Positions 1 to 12,432 of a DNA stretch of 64,000 bases are shown piece after piece. Within the stretch, counting starts at the first letter, position 1; every line of letters starts with the position of its first letter. The DNA is from Cokeromyces recurvatus (taxonomy: Eukaryota; Mucoromycota; Mucoromycetes; Mucorales; Mucoraceae): positions 330,596 through 394,595 of the forward strand of contig NW_026251412.1 of assembly GCF_025118155.1 (NCBI RefSeq), written 5' to 3'. The notes beneath the pieces were generated by a model. The model worked only from the letters and a program-made list of their open reading frames with translations. It searched no databases and was not told where the DNA came from. A program made the position numbers and the translations under genes.

Positions 1-24
1 CAAACCTTTCATTTTTTTTAACAG

Positions 25-614
25 GAAACGAAATGTGCTTGAAAAGAAATGGTGAAAGCTTCCAATGCCTGTGTGATGACTGTAAAATCTTTAACACGAT
101 TAATGGTTTTCAAAAACACGTTCGAAACTCCAAGTGCTCTGTTTTACAATCAATTTCGTTTAGTAAGATACCTATCAATACATAGTCATATATTTAACTA
201 ACTGTGTCAGTAGACCCTTTATTGTTTGAGGAAAATGATGCATGTGAAAGTGATGAAGATATTGAATCATATGTTGTAGCCAAAAAGGATGTTGATATCC
301 CAGATTTACTTCTGAAAACTACTATTGAGTCTACAGAAAGAACCTATGACGAAGCAGTTTTGAATGCATGTGGCGCAAATAAGTGGAGTAATGACGAGAA
401 AAAGCGGATTCTCGGTTTCATGGATTTATATAACCTTCGACCCTTGTCCATGCTCAGTGAAGAAAATATGGAGTTAAATGCACTCACGAATGAAAAATAT
501 TTGAACAAACATAAAGGGAATTCAATGAAGGTTTCAGCGATTGTTCCTGCAAAACGAAAATATAATCAAACATTTGTATCTATACCCAGTGCATCATCAT
601 GTCTGTCTGTATAG
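25..614 (+). CDS. Hypothetical protein with C2H2-like zinc-finger start (5' partial)
   Basis: I do not recognise this protein. A splice acceptor (TTTTTTTTAACAG) ends at 24 and opens a frame with a finger-like motif, FQCLCDDCKIFNTINGFQKH followed by VRNSKC, so two Cys pairs and a His/Cys pair could bind zinc. A donor GTAAGA at 163 and an acceptor CAG ending at 210 join in phase to an acidic stretch (CESDEDIES) and then a Lys/Asn-rich region ending at a TAG at 612-614. The first ATG in the exon is at 33, but exons may lie upstream of the window. The next open frame starts 40 bases downstream in another phase, so the two may be exons of one gene with an unresolved join, or a broken gene. C2H2 starts of this type occur in many unclassified fungal proteins and in mobile elements. 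Confidence 0.4.
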
Positions 615-654
615 TGCTGTTAGTTGTGGTCCACCATATCTGTGAAACTACGTC

Positions 655-1635
655 ATGGACTCTAATTACTTTGAATTGGATCATAACATGGCTAATTTTT
701 TAAATCAAGACTGGTCCTTGTTTCCGAATCTTCGATTTGTTTGTAGCCGTGCCTTGGTAGGTGCAATTATTCTAGATCCGTCGATGAATAAAGCTTTACT
801 TGTCAACTGCATCGAGATTTATGGTCATCGACGCTCCATTGATTCTCATAGAGAATCGTTCAAGACCTCTAATGGACATCTCACTCCATCATCCCTTTCT
901 CCTAATAACATTCGATATTGGAATGTTTTTCCTACCACCCTCTCCACCGTTGATGGGTTGAAGCTGGTGATTGGTACTAAGATATTTAATGCTCTAGTGA
1001 CCTCAAGCCTTCTATTGGATACATCCGCTGAACCAGAAATTGGCCCTAATACAACATCAATTTTACTTGACACAATAGAAAAGTCAAAAAATGCCCGTAT
1101 ATTTATCAAGAAAACCGCTTGGGACGCTGCCATTAAGTTGTCAAAAGCTGAGAGAATTTGCTCCATTACTCCATATGATGTCGTATATCAGCTACGTCAA
1201 TTGCGCACACGTTTCCATCATCTTTCCACTTATCTCATGTGCCGGGCATTTAATGATGATGTTGATGATATTAGAAGTCGGCCATACACTGTTTTTACTC
1301 TTGCAGACTGGGACAATGGTGCTGACGATACCGATTACCGAGTTGGATCCAAATTATTACAAGACATTGCAATGAGTGTTATACAGAATGGACACTCAGC
1401 GACATTATCTAAGGACAAATTTTTAAGGTTGATGGCAAGGCTGAAATCTGATAAGGTTATGCAGAATTACTTCAAGGCAATTGCCAAACTATTCAACTGC
1501 GATTTACTCGAGATTATTGACAACAAAGAACTAAATAATATCTTACAAAATATTGCGGAATCATTGATTACATCGATTGTAAAAGCAAATAAATCAGCCA
1601 AACAATCCGTAACTACATCCTTTACAAAGTTTTAG
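655..1635 (+). CDS. Hypothetical protein, 326 aa, possibly the 3' part of the preceding gene
   Basis: A 326-residue open frame without introns. I recognise no domain, catalytic motif, signal peptide or membrane segment. It is a mixed-charge, probably globular and mainly helical protein, with a Lys/Ser/Thr-rich C-terminus (KSAKQSVTTSFTKF). It follows the zinc-finger frame on the same strand after 40 bases but in a different phase, and I found no donor/acceptor pair that joins them cleanly. It could be a 3' exon of the same gene, a separate gene, or one half of a frameshifted gene. A hairpin and a transposase relic lie directly downstream, so a mobile-element origin is possible but not shown. 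Confidence 0.45.
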   Translation: MDSNYFELDHNMANFLNQDWSLFPNLRFVCSRALVGAIILDPSMNKALLVNCIEIYGHRRSIDSHRESFKTSNGHLTPSSLSPNNIRYWNVFPTTLSTVDGLKLVIGTKIFNALVTSSLLLDTSAEPEIGPNTTSILLDTIEKSKNARIFIKKTAWDAAIKLSKAERICSITPYDVVYQLRQLRTRFHHLSTYLMCRAFNDDVDDIRSRPYTVFTLADWDNGADDTDYRVGSKLLQDIAMSVIQNGHSATLSKDKFLRLMARLKSDKVMQNYFKAIAKLFNCDLLEIIDNKELNNILQNIAESLITSIVKANKSAKQSVTTSFTKF

Positions 1636-2238
1636 TTTTATATTTTTTTCCATTTCTACCTCGTACAGCAGTATTTTCTTCTATGTCCATATATTATATT
1701 GTATTAAATAAAAAGAACGTATTCTATGATACATATGTCGTATTTGGGCATACTTGTTCTTATTAAATCAAATTAGATTACATGTTATTGCTATATTTCT
1801 TATTAAAAACCGCTAATCTAACTCTATATTATATTAGGTGGTGGTAATAGATCTGGTATGACATAATGGACGATGGACTTTGAGCTCTTTGCAACATTCA
1901 TAGTCCATCGTCCATCGTTCCAGCACACTGCTTTTTTTTTTACCATCACTTTCATCAGTCCAAATTTAGAGGCTCTATAATTTTTCTTGCTGAGACACTT
2001 ACCAAAATATTTAGCAAAGTTCCATTCTATATTAAATGGTAGTTAAATATTGTGGGGTAAATTCAAATAACATAAAAACATTCTTTGATAATTAAAGATA
2101 ATATTCAAATACAGTAACTGTTGCGTTATATATAATTTTATCTATCAAATACATATTTAATAACCATCTTCGCCTAGAAAATTTATCTTGACATCTTAAA
2201 ACTTTTATTGACACGTCTAAAATTAAGTCAACCTTTTC

Positions 2239-2271
<33 letters not shown>
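1636..2271. other. AT-rich gene-free stretch with hairpin and A32 tract
   Basis: I see no gene here. It holds a possible polyadenylation region just after 1635, a perfect-stem hairpin at 1866-1915 and an uninterrupted run of 32 A at 2240-2271 directly in front of the transposase relic. Confidence 0.6.
1866..1915. repeat. Inverted repeat, 14-bp arms, 22-base loop
   Basis: The arm ATGGACGATGGACT at 1866-1879 is exactly complementary to AGTCCATCGTCCAT at 1902-1915. Each arm also contains an imperfect direct repeat (ATGGACG/ATGGACT). It lies 230 bases after the hypothetical gene, too far for a simple terminator, and could be a remnant of transposon ends or a cruciform. Confidence 0.75.
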
Positions 2272-2273
<2 letters not shown>

Positions 2274-2792
2274 TCCCAAACCTGAAATAGACACTGTTGC
2301 CAAAAAGAAGAGAAAGGGTAGCAGTGGAAAGAAAAGGGCTGTATCTAAGACTAACGATGATGAAAGAACTCAGGAGGATGACACCAGTGCAGTTGATGTA
2401 AAATCAGTTCCAAAAGGTACAACAACTGCTCATTTTATTAAGTTTGTCAATGAGCTCCTTGATATTATGGATAAGGATGAATCTTTAAAGGGTAGTTATT
2501 TAGTGATGGATAATGCTAGTATCCATAAGTCGAAACTGATGATTCGAAAAATTGAAGCTAGAGGTTATAGAGTAATGTATCTCCTCCCCCTTACTCGCCT
2601 GAGCTAAATCCTATTGAACAATTCTGGGCTTTAGTGAAAGGAAAAATGAAGCGCCATCGCTTGATGAAAGAAGAGACATTATCTTCTAGTATTGGTGATG
2701 CATGTAATGACGTTCGTTTTAGTAATCTTTATAGCTTTTGCCTTCATTCCAAACGTCAAATTATAAATTGCTATAAACGAACTCCATTCTAA
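2272..2792 (+). pseudogene. Tc1/IS630-like DDE transposase, C-terminal relic with frameshift
   Basis: The translated region shows the second half of a Tc1/mariner-type DDE_3 transposase. The second catalytic Asp lies in YLVMDNASIHKS (about 2500) and the third acidic residue in SPELNPIEQFW (about 2600-2630). Between them, near 2584-2590, the reading frame slips by one base in a C-rich run: the upstream frame hits a stop, while the PYSPELNPIE frame continues to a TAA at 2790-2792. The N-terminal DNA-binding domain and first Asp are missing; the open part begins directly after an A32 tract. The element is dead by truncation and frameshift. Downstream, GACCGACAA occurs twice (near 2953 and 2978) and may belong to its terminal region. 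Confidence 0.8.
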
Positions 2793-3873
2793 AGCTTTTC
2801 ATTAAATATATATCTACTAATTCTAGCTACAAATCAACTGAAATGTTACGAGAACAGAAACACTATATGATTCTATTAACTGAAACATGGTTAAGCACTA
2901 TAAATTAAACTTAGCAGTATCTTTTCCTCTTATTATGTTTTATTCATATTTGACCGACAATTTCATTTCTCTGTGACCGACAACTACTTTTTTTTGTAAC
3001 TGACAATATCCACCAGCCGGACTGTATCAGGTTTCGAAGAGTACATTCTCTATTTTAAACAAAAATAAGAAGAAAAAAAAGGGGAGAAGAGAGAAAGGAA
3101 GAAAAAAAAAAACTAAATAATATATGAATATATAATTCTATATTTATTGTAAAGATATACATTTATTTATCTTTTTTCTGATAACAAAATAGATAAGATA
3201 TTGCTTCATAAATTAAGGAGTGAATCAAATAATTCTACTACACGCAATAAAAACTTATTATCACAAAATACAGGAAAGAAATGATAAAGAATAGTGTAAC
3301 AAATGGTGACTCTTTTGCCTTATCTCTAAAAAAGAAAAAAAAATAGAGTTTGGTTATAGTGAGATTTATAAATTTTATGAATAGTAAAAATAATCTTTCG
3401 CTAAATATAACCAACAAGTTCTTTTTATTATTGTTCAACAGATATAATAAATAATGTAAAGTAAGTTATTAGTAACAGAAATATATGTTCTGATTTATTC
3501 CAGAGATAAGGATTGGTCTAGTAATAATTATGTTAATGAAAAAAAAAGTATGGCTGTTAAGACAAGACTAGAATAGATTAGTTTAATTCAAGTTTGATGA
3601 GGATAAAGATGTGGTAGGTATTGTAGAATATTATACAAATCTAATCTTTTTTTTTTTTGTTAAAGTACACAATGCAATAAAAACATACTTTTTTTAAGGC
3701 TATATATGATCAACCTATGAATAGGATAGACTTATATACAATGTGGTTAGTAAATAGTTTACTTAATATTTTAACTACATTATAAAAAGGATAAAATATT
3801 ATTATTTATTTACATGTAAAACTACAAAGGAAGTTTTCTTTTTTTTTTTTTTAATGGATCAGATTTAAAGATA
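2793..3873. other. Gene-free AT-rich spacer
   Basis: No gene is supported here. The first 230 bases probably belong to the end of the decayed transposon; the rest is simple AT-rich sequence with short A and T runs, and includes the 3' flank of the minus-strand GPI-protein gene. Confidence 0.5.
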
Positions 3874-4664
3874 TTATCTGAGTATAAGCATAGAGCCTAT
3901 AATGAGTAGCACTGTAGCTATAGTTGTTGTAGCAATATAAGATGCATTTGATTCATCTAAACTCTTTGGAAATCTACCAGAAGAGATTTGATTATTAAAC
4001 GTTTCAGGTACCTTAGGATCAGGAACACCTAAAGAAAAATAAAAAATAAAAAAAGATTTATATGTGTATATGTATAACAAAAGTAAATATGTATATGTAA
4101 ACTTACTGGCAGCTGCTCCTATAATTCGAAGATTACCAGACTGGCATTGATATGGTTTTGTTCCAAGTGTCATATAATCTTTAATATAAATAAATTAGTG
4201 TCTTGTATATATATATATAAAATGTAAATTCTTTTACATGCATTCGAAGGAATAAGTGTTCTTGGAAGATTAACTACGATTTGACCAGGTGCAGTAGGAA
4301 CATTTTCAGCAATAATGATAGGAGTCCTATTTCCATCTGCTTGAACCAAGGAAATATTTGAGAAATTTGATACATGAGAATTCACCCTTTTAAATTAGAA
4401 TATTATCATTTGGTTAAAAAAGAATTATAAGTTATCATTTTATCTATTTTACCAGGCAATTTTCATTTTATCGCCAGCCATAATAATGGTATTACCTATA
4501 GGATTTATGACTAAAAAAAAGAATGTGAAGATAAATAATGTTATACATAAGGAATATTCATTTTTTCTTTCTTGTATATATATACCTGTACAATCTTCAT
4601 TAACATCATTTACAAGTGCAGTTGAAGTTACTGTTAATATAGCAATTATAAAAAGTATCTTCAT
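3874..4664 (-). CDS. GPI-anchored, KRE9/KNH-like surface protein
   Basis: Five exons join in phase: 4664 to about 4587, 4510-4453, 4386 to about 4233, 4178-4107 and 4028-3874, all with GT..AG introns. The N-terminus (MKILFIIAILTVTSTALV) is a typical signal peptide. The middle resembles the fungal Ser/Thr-rich GPI-anchored family with a KRE9/KNH beta-sandwich domain: INPIGNTIIMAGDKMKIAW followed by SNISLVQADGN and PGQIVVNLP. The C-terminus (TTTIATVLLIIGSMLILR) is hydrophobic after a small-residue stretch (DESNAS), fitting a GPI-attachment signal. The protein is therefore expected at the plasma membrane or cell wall, where family members act in beta-glucan assembly. It is short, with little of the long Ser/Thr stalk of many relatives. 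The family call is from pattern similarity and is moderately certain; secretion and anchoring are better supported. Confidence 0.72.
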
Positions 4665-5224
4665 TTTCTCTAAAATTAGAGGAAAGAAAAAGTAAATATT
4701 ATATCTTCATGCACAAGGAAACGAATGCATAAATATAAATGTAAATAGAAATATATTTATACGTATATGTATATGAATATAAAGAGATAAGCTTCGATAT
4801 TTTAATATTTTCTAAAGGACTTTTATACATAATTTTACATCAACTAGAAAAAAAATATGATAAACTCATTTGTATAGCATTTATTCAAATCCACATTTTA
4901 ATGAGGTATACTCACTATCTTTCCTTAATGTAAAATAAATATTTATTTATTAATACCAATATTCTAAAAAAGGTTTAATTCTAATATTAACCGAAATATA
5001 TATACATGTACGTGCTCATGCAAAATTATTTTATTCTCCAGATTACGTTATTAAGTCAGCCAATTCTGTCTGTGTTACTTTTTTAATATCAGTTGCTTAT
5101 TTTTGTAACCAGCTGTCAATATATTACAGTAATTTTTTTTTCTTGGATTTCATATATTTTTTATTTCATTTCATTTTTTTTTTTAAAAAAAAAAGGGAAT
5201 TCAAAGGTATTTGACTTCTTTAGA
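4665..5224. promoter_or_regulatory. Divergent intergenic region between GPI-protein and OSBP genes
   Basis: This 560-base AT-rich stretch separates two outward-pointing start codons, so it should hold both promoters. Short TATATAT and TATAAAT-like strings are common, and none can be singled out. A T-run followed by an A-run (about 5178-5197) lies just before the OSBP start and could be the end of a 5' UTR intron. Confidence 0.4.
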
Positions 5225-6742
5225 ATGGTTACAGCTGAAAATAGATTGGACAGTATCCCAGAAGATCAAAAAAGTAGCTTTACTACTTTTCTAAAAACAC
5301 TTAGTTCATTCACTGGCGATTTATCTAGTTTGACATGCCCCAGTTTTCTTTTGGCTCCAGAATCACTTCTTGAATATACGTAAGTTTTTATTATTACATA
5401 TATTTTGACATATTATTATCTTGTTTTCTTTGGTTCAATTACTTACATTTGGTATATATTATTTATCCGTATTATTAGTGCCTTTTGGAATGAATGTCCT
5501 GATGTTGTAAAATTCTTTTATTTTTTATTTTATACATATTTATATAAATATATATTTATATTTTTTTTTTAATTACCTGACTTTTTATTTATTATACATA
5601 TACATATATATTTTAATATACTATTTATGTATAATTATTATTTTTAAAGTTAGCAGATACAACTGAAGGTGAAACAGAAGAAGAGCGTTTTTATAGGGTT
5701 ATGAAATGGTTCATTACTGCTTTAAATGGAACATTCTCAAGTCGTGTACCTAAGGGAGAATGGGAAAAGAAGCCTTTTAATCCTATTTTAGGAGAGCAGT
5801 TCTTTTGTAGTTGGAAGGATGGGACAACTCAAGCTATTTGCGAACAAGTGAGCCATCATCCACCTATTACGGCCTTTTATATTGAGCATAAACCATCTGG
5901 TGTCTCTATCACGGGCAATAGTGCACAAAGATCTCGCTTCTCTGGTACCCAACTCTTGATTGATCAAATCGGTTTTTGTATGTTGGAAATGAAGCAACAT
6001 GGTGAAAAGTATTTATTTTCTTTACCTCCTGTTTCTGTAAATGGTCTTTGGTATGCAGGTAATTCATATTTAATAATAATAAAAGTAATACACATGTATA
6101 CATATAAATATATATATATGTATATTGTTTAACATGATGATAATTTTCATTTTCATTATTTTTTCTTTTATAGCTCCTTATCTTGAGTTACATGGTAAAT
6201 CGTATGTTCAGTCTTCTACAGGATTTTATACTACCATTGAATATTCTACAAAGGGTTGGATTTCTGGAGAATTTCATCATTTTAAAGCCACCATACAACA
6301 TAGAACTTTGCTTAAAGAGGGTCCCACTCTAATCGAAGGTCAATGGACATCAAAGGCAACTATTAAAAAGCATAACAGTCCTAAGAAGCAACCATTCATT
6401 GAACTTGGTAAACTTGAACGCCCTCCTGTCGAAATAAAGCCTCTATCTGAACAATCCTCACTTGAATCCCGTAAGGTGTGGGAGAAGGTCTCGAAGGCAT
6501 TAAAGGAAGGTGATTATGTGACAGCCTCTAATGAAAAATCTCTTATTGAAAATAAGCAAAGAGCACTTCGAAAATTAAGGGAAGAGAATGGACAAACAAA
6601 TGGCTGGAAACCAGCTTATTTTGAGGAAACTACCTCAGTTGAATTATTTGGAGAATTAAAAGATTTTATTACTATTAATAGTAATAACAAATTTGTGAAT
6701 ACATTTGATGTAAAAGCATGGAAATATTCCAACTCTCTGTAA
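5225..6742 (+). CDS. Oxysterol-binding protein-related lipid transfer protein (OSH6/7 type)
   Basis: Four exons (5225-5379, 5479-5506, 5650-6058, 6174-6742) join in phase to 386 residues. The family fingerprint EQVSHHPP is present around residue 115, preceded by KPFNPILGEQF and followed by the barrel strands (YLELHGKSYVQ, GWISGEFHHF). There is no PH domain, ankyrin repeat or FFAT-like region, so it is of the short kind represented by yeast Osh4-Osh7; the LLAPESLLEYT lid region and KPFNPILGE resemble Osh6/Osh7, which exchange phosphatidylserine for PI4P at ER-plasma membrane contacts. Substrate assignment is an inference. The second exon is only 28 bases. The ATG at 5225 is the first in the exon that gives the expected N-terminal lid. 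Confidence 0.92.
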
Positions 6743-6946
6743 CCATTAGTTATTGTTCATTAAAGTATATACAAATGTAATAAATACCATTAAAACAAAA
6801 TTGATATACTATTTTTACTTGGAAGAAGAAGAAGGGAAAAAAAAATGTATTATCTAATACATAATAAAAAATTTTAATATATATATAAATGTATTTGCGT
6901 AATTAAAAAGAAAGAAAGAAAGAAAAGGAATATATGAATATCAATT

Positions 6947-8893
<1,947 letters not shown>

Positions 8894-9489
8894 GATTTAT
8901 GTTGAAGAAAAAAAAAAAAAAAAAATAAAAAAAAATAAAATAAAATAAATAAATAAATAAAAAATAAGAAAAAAAAATCGAGCAAAGTGCGCACATTTAA
9001 AACGAGCTTTTGTTAGTGTATAAATTTTTTTTTTCTAATTTGTGTATTAGAGAACTTTTAATTTGAAGAGATCATTTTTCCTGAATTTGTACATAATTTT
9101 TATTTTATTGTTGAGCAGTTATATGATGATGGTATTATTGAGTTAACATTGTGTACAGGCCTATAACTTTTGTTAATTAGAGAAAAAAAAAAGCATGAAA
9201 TGATAATAAAGTCTCCAGTGATATTGAAAAATAATAGATTTGGTACAAAAAGTAAATATTTCCATCAATAGAGGGTTATGAATAAGTTAAACATAACATA
9301 GTATAACAAGGCCTTTTCTATTTATTAAGTAGCAAAATAAGACTATTTATTACACCACCAGTCAAAATAAACATGTATATAAATTAGAATTCATCATATA
9401 ACATTTGCCGTATTTACGTTTTTTTATTATTATTATTATAGTATTTGTTATCAATAATGAGGCTAGTTTTATTAAACATCGAAGGGATT
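8894..9489. other. Spacer between SRP54 and carboxypeptidase genes
   Basis: AT-rich sequence with simple A-rich repeats (AAAAT and AAAT units at about 8910-8960) just upstream of SRP54, where its promoter should be, followed by the 3' flank of the carboxypeptidase gene. No gene is supported. Confidence 0.5.
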
Positions 9490-11369
9490 TTAGTTAAGTT
9501 CACCACGAACCCATTGTTGTAACATATCTAAACCGCTTTCAGGTTGATCATAAGGAACCATGTGACCAGCACCAAAGACACGCAAGAAAGCAAAACGACC
9601 ATCCTCAGTCTTACGAAGTTCACCTGCATGTTTACCAGCAATCTCTGAATACCATTCAGTATCATTAGCAGCAACAAATTCTTCCTGACCAGACCAAGGT
9701 AATTCAAGAGTCCATGCTTTATTACCCATCCAATTACAAATAAAGTCAGCGTCACCAGCATAAATTAAAATTCTAATATCATCTTCTAAAAGTGTAGGAA
9801 TTTCACGAACGTAAGGACGCATCCAATCACCAGCCATTTGAAATCTAAAGTTAATTTGCATATTACAGCTCTCATACTCTTTCACTTCAGCGCCTACTTC
9901 TTCTTTAATAGCAGGGAGATTCAAATATTTTTGAACAGATTCAAGGATATCATAACAAAGGTTACCGCCTTTACATTTCTCACGAACATCATAAGGATTC
10001 ATACCCGTTTGTTGATAAGGTTGAATTTGATCCTTATTACATTTCATAGCAGCAGGTAAACAAGCAAAGACGTTTTGACTTTCATAACAATTCTTTATCA
10101 ATCGTTCGCAAGCAGGGAATTGAGCCTCCATATTTCTACAAACAGATTCACTCAACACAGGTTTATAAGAGTTTTTACAAGCCATTTGAGCATAATATTT
10201 ATATTGAATTAAAGGATCGGTCAAACCATTGCCGATCAATAAACTCTTCAAGTTAATATCGGCTAAAGTATTTTTCTTTTTCAAGAGCTCCATAGATTGG
10301 AAATGACCTTTATTGTTCCTATTGATAACACCACCAATAGCAGGAATATAATGTCCAGCATCTAATAATAATATAAGTGAAATTTGTAAAATAGAATAAA
10401 TAAAATAAAATAAAAATACTTACAAGATTCTCCTGAAACGTGGAAATCAAGGTCAGCATATTCTATTGCAGTATGTAAATATATAGATTAGTTATATGTA
10501 TTCTATGTCAATAAAAAAAAAATAATACATACGAGGGAATTCTTTGAAAAAGAGTTGAAGGAAAGCATACACATCTTCTGCAGCAGCATCTGTATTAGAA
10601 GCGCCATTTTTACCATAAGAATAACCAACGTTCAATGGCTAATAGAAGAAGAATTTAAAATAAGAAAAAAAAAAGTAGTTCAAGTTTTCTTTATTTATTA
10701 CCTGATCCAAGAAAATAACGTTGGCATTTTCATTCCAAGAATATTTATTGATTAAAGTATCATTACCTTCAGCATTAACAGTACAAGGACTATATTATGT
10801 AAAATATGTTAAAAAAGAAAGAAAATAAAAGAGATGATTCATAATTACCCCAGTTCCATAAAAAGACCAGTTAAAGATGAACAACCAGGACCACCATTTA
10901 ACCATAAAACAAGAGGATCTTCCTTGGGCTTATCTCTTGACTCAAAGAACCAAAAGAAAAAGTGTTTATCACCTTGAACATCTAAATAACCTGAAATCTA
11001 AACATTTTATAAGTCCAATGTGTAATGTGTATGTGTATCTATAAAATTATCATTCTTTACTTGTTTCACATCAGGGTCACAAAGTTTAGGTTGTTTATAT
11101 CTCATAGCATATTGAGGGAAAGCAGGATGAGAGAATGAAGTGAATTGATGCCTATCTTCATGGTTAAAAACTTCTTTTACTTTATCTGTAATACTATGGA
11201 CCCTATCAGCAGCACCTTGAAAGACATGTTGAACGTCACTCCATGCTTTATCACCAAAATCGACTGTAGCATCTTGTTGTTTGAAAATAGCTGGTTCAGC
11301 AAAGGCAGTAAAACTAAATACACAAGAGACTAAAATAGCCGTCTTTGTGAGTGAAAATAAGCTTGGCAT
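9490..11369 (-). CDS. PRC1: Serine carboxypeptidase, carboxypeptidase Y type (apparent one-base frameshift in exon 2)
   Basis: Six exons (11369-11061, 10997-10848, 10789-10702, 10638-10533, 10462-10424, 10361-9490) encode a signal peptide ([20 protein letters not shown]), a propeptide-like region, then the S10 peptidase: [29 protein letters not shown], the nucleophile in GESYAGHY (its Tyr codon is split by an intron), the Asp in [15 protein letters not shown] and the His in [13 protein letters not shown]. Such enzymes are vacuolar and remove C-terminal residues from peptides. Odd point: exon 2 has six A on the plus strand at 10859-10864 where the family motif LTGLF-ELGP needs five. As written, exon 2 is 150 bases and exon 3 is read out of phase; with one base fewer all joins are in phase. 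This may be an assembly error or a real null mutation. Confidence 0.88.
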
Positions 11370-12432
11370 TATTTAAAAGAAGAAAAAGGAAACGGTATGG
11401 GAAAAGGAAAAGGAAAAAAGAGGGATTTTATAAAAAGAAAAAAAAAAAAAAAATAATGATTCATATTTAGTAAGCTCCGTTAAAAACCCATCTAATAAGG
11501 AAAAAAAAGATGATGATATTTGTAGTAACAACGATGGCCTAAAGTAGTAATAGGAACACAAAAGCAGCAGACTACTGTAATTTCAATAATATGCATTTGA
11601 TAGTAGGACAACACTATTTCCTCCCCACTACCACCACCACTTACGGCGTTCATTCATGCAAACTTATTACCGTTTACTTTTATGCTACTTTTGTTGTACT
11701 TTTTAAAAGATGTCGTTGATTGTTTCAATCAAGAAGAAATGAATAAACAGTCACAATTTTTCACTATAAATTCCATGTTTCTTAACAATTTCTACTATTT
11801 ACAATAAGGGCAATCTTTCTAATACTCTTGATAGTTTCTGTCTTTTTTTTTTTTGATGATTACCTCGCTTACTTTTGTAGTAATTACTTTTACTTATTTT
11901 CTCATGGAAATAAAAGATAGGCATTTTAACTTACATTAGATTAAAACTACATTCAAATGAAATTAAGTAAGCGAGTACATTATTTTATTAAACTGGTAAA
12001 ATATTTTCTATAAAAAAATGATGGGTGATTTGGATTAATAACAACAAAGATCATAATAATGGACCCTGCTTGAATTCGTTCATCCTTCAAGTATTTAATG
12101 ATTGTTTTTGATAATAATAGATATTCACTACGTCATTTACCAAAAGTTATCATGTGTCTGCCGATACATTAATTTTAAATATACCAACTTTGAATATAAT
12201 TGTAGTATACATGTATGTGTTTAATATATGAATGATGAATTATGCATAATTCATTAAGAGCATAAATATCCAATAAAGGCAGTACACTCACCAAACTGTT
12301 CAATACATGTTTTTTTTTGAATTTGAATTTGATTTGCTGTTAAAGAAATACGTCATCCAATTAAATAATAAGATGATGTGAAGCAGAAAAATTATAATTA
12401 TTGTCAATTGTTTATGTATGTTTCACTAAATT
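11370..12432. promoter_or_regulatory. Divergent promoter region, about 1 kb
   Basis: This spacer lies between two outward-pointing genes and must contain both promoters. Only AT-rich sequence, A-rich stretches next to the carboxypeptidase start and a CACTACCACCACCACTT stretch near 11628 stand out. No ORF, repeat or RNA gene is supported. Confidence 0.45.

Noticed and set aside
846..1166. Minus-strand frame inside the hypothetical gene
   Set aside because: The plus strand has the longer and better frame; this one has no motif and no upstream signal.
2240..2271. A32 tract as a poly(A) tail of a retroposed copy
   Set aside because: It lies 5' of the transposase relic, not 3', and similar tracts occur throughout the window without retroposition signs.
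10848..10997. Alternative splicing to explain the carboxypeptidase frame break
   Set aside because: I tried other GT donors in exon 2 and other AG acceptors before exon 3; none restores both the LTGLF...ELGP frame and the following PCTVNAEG frame.
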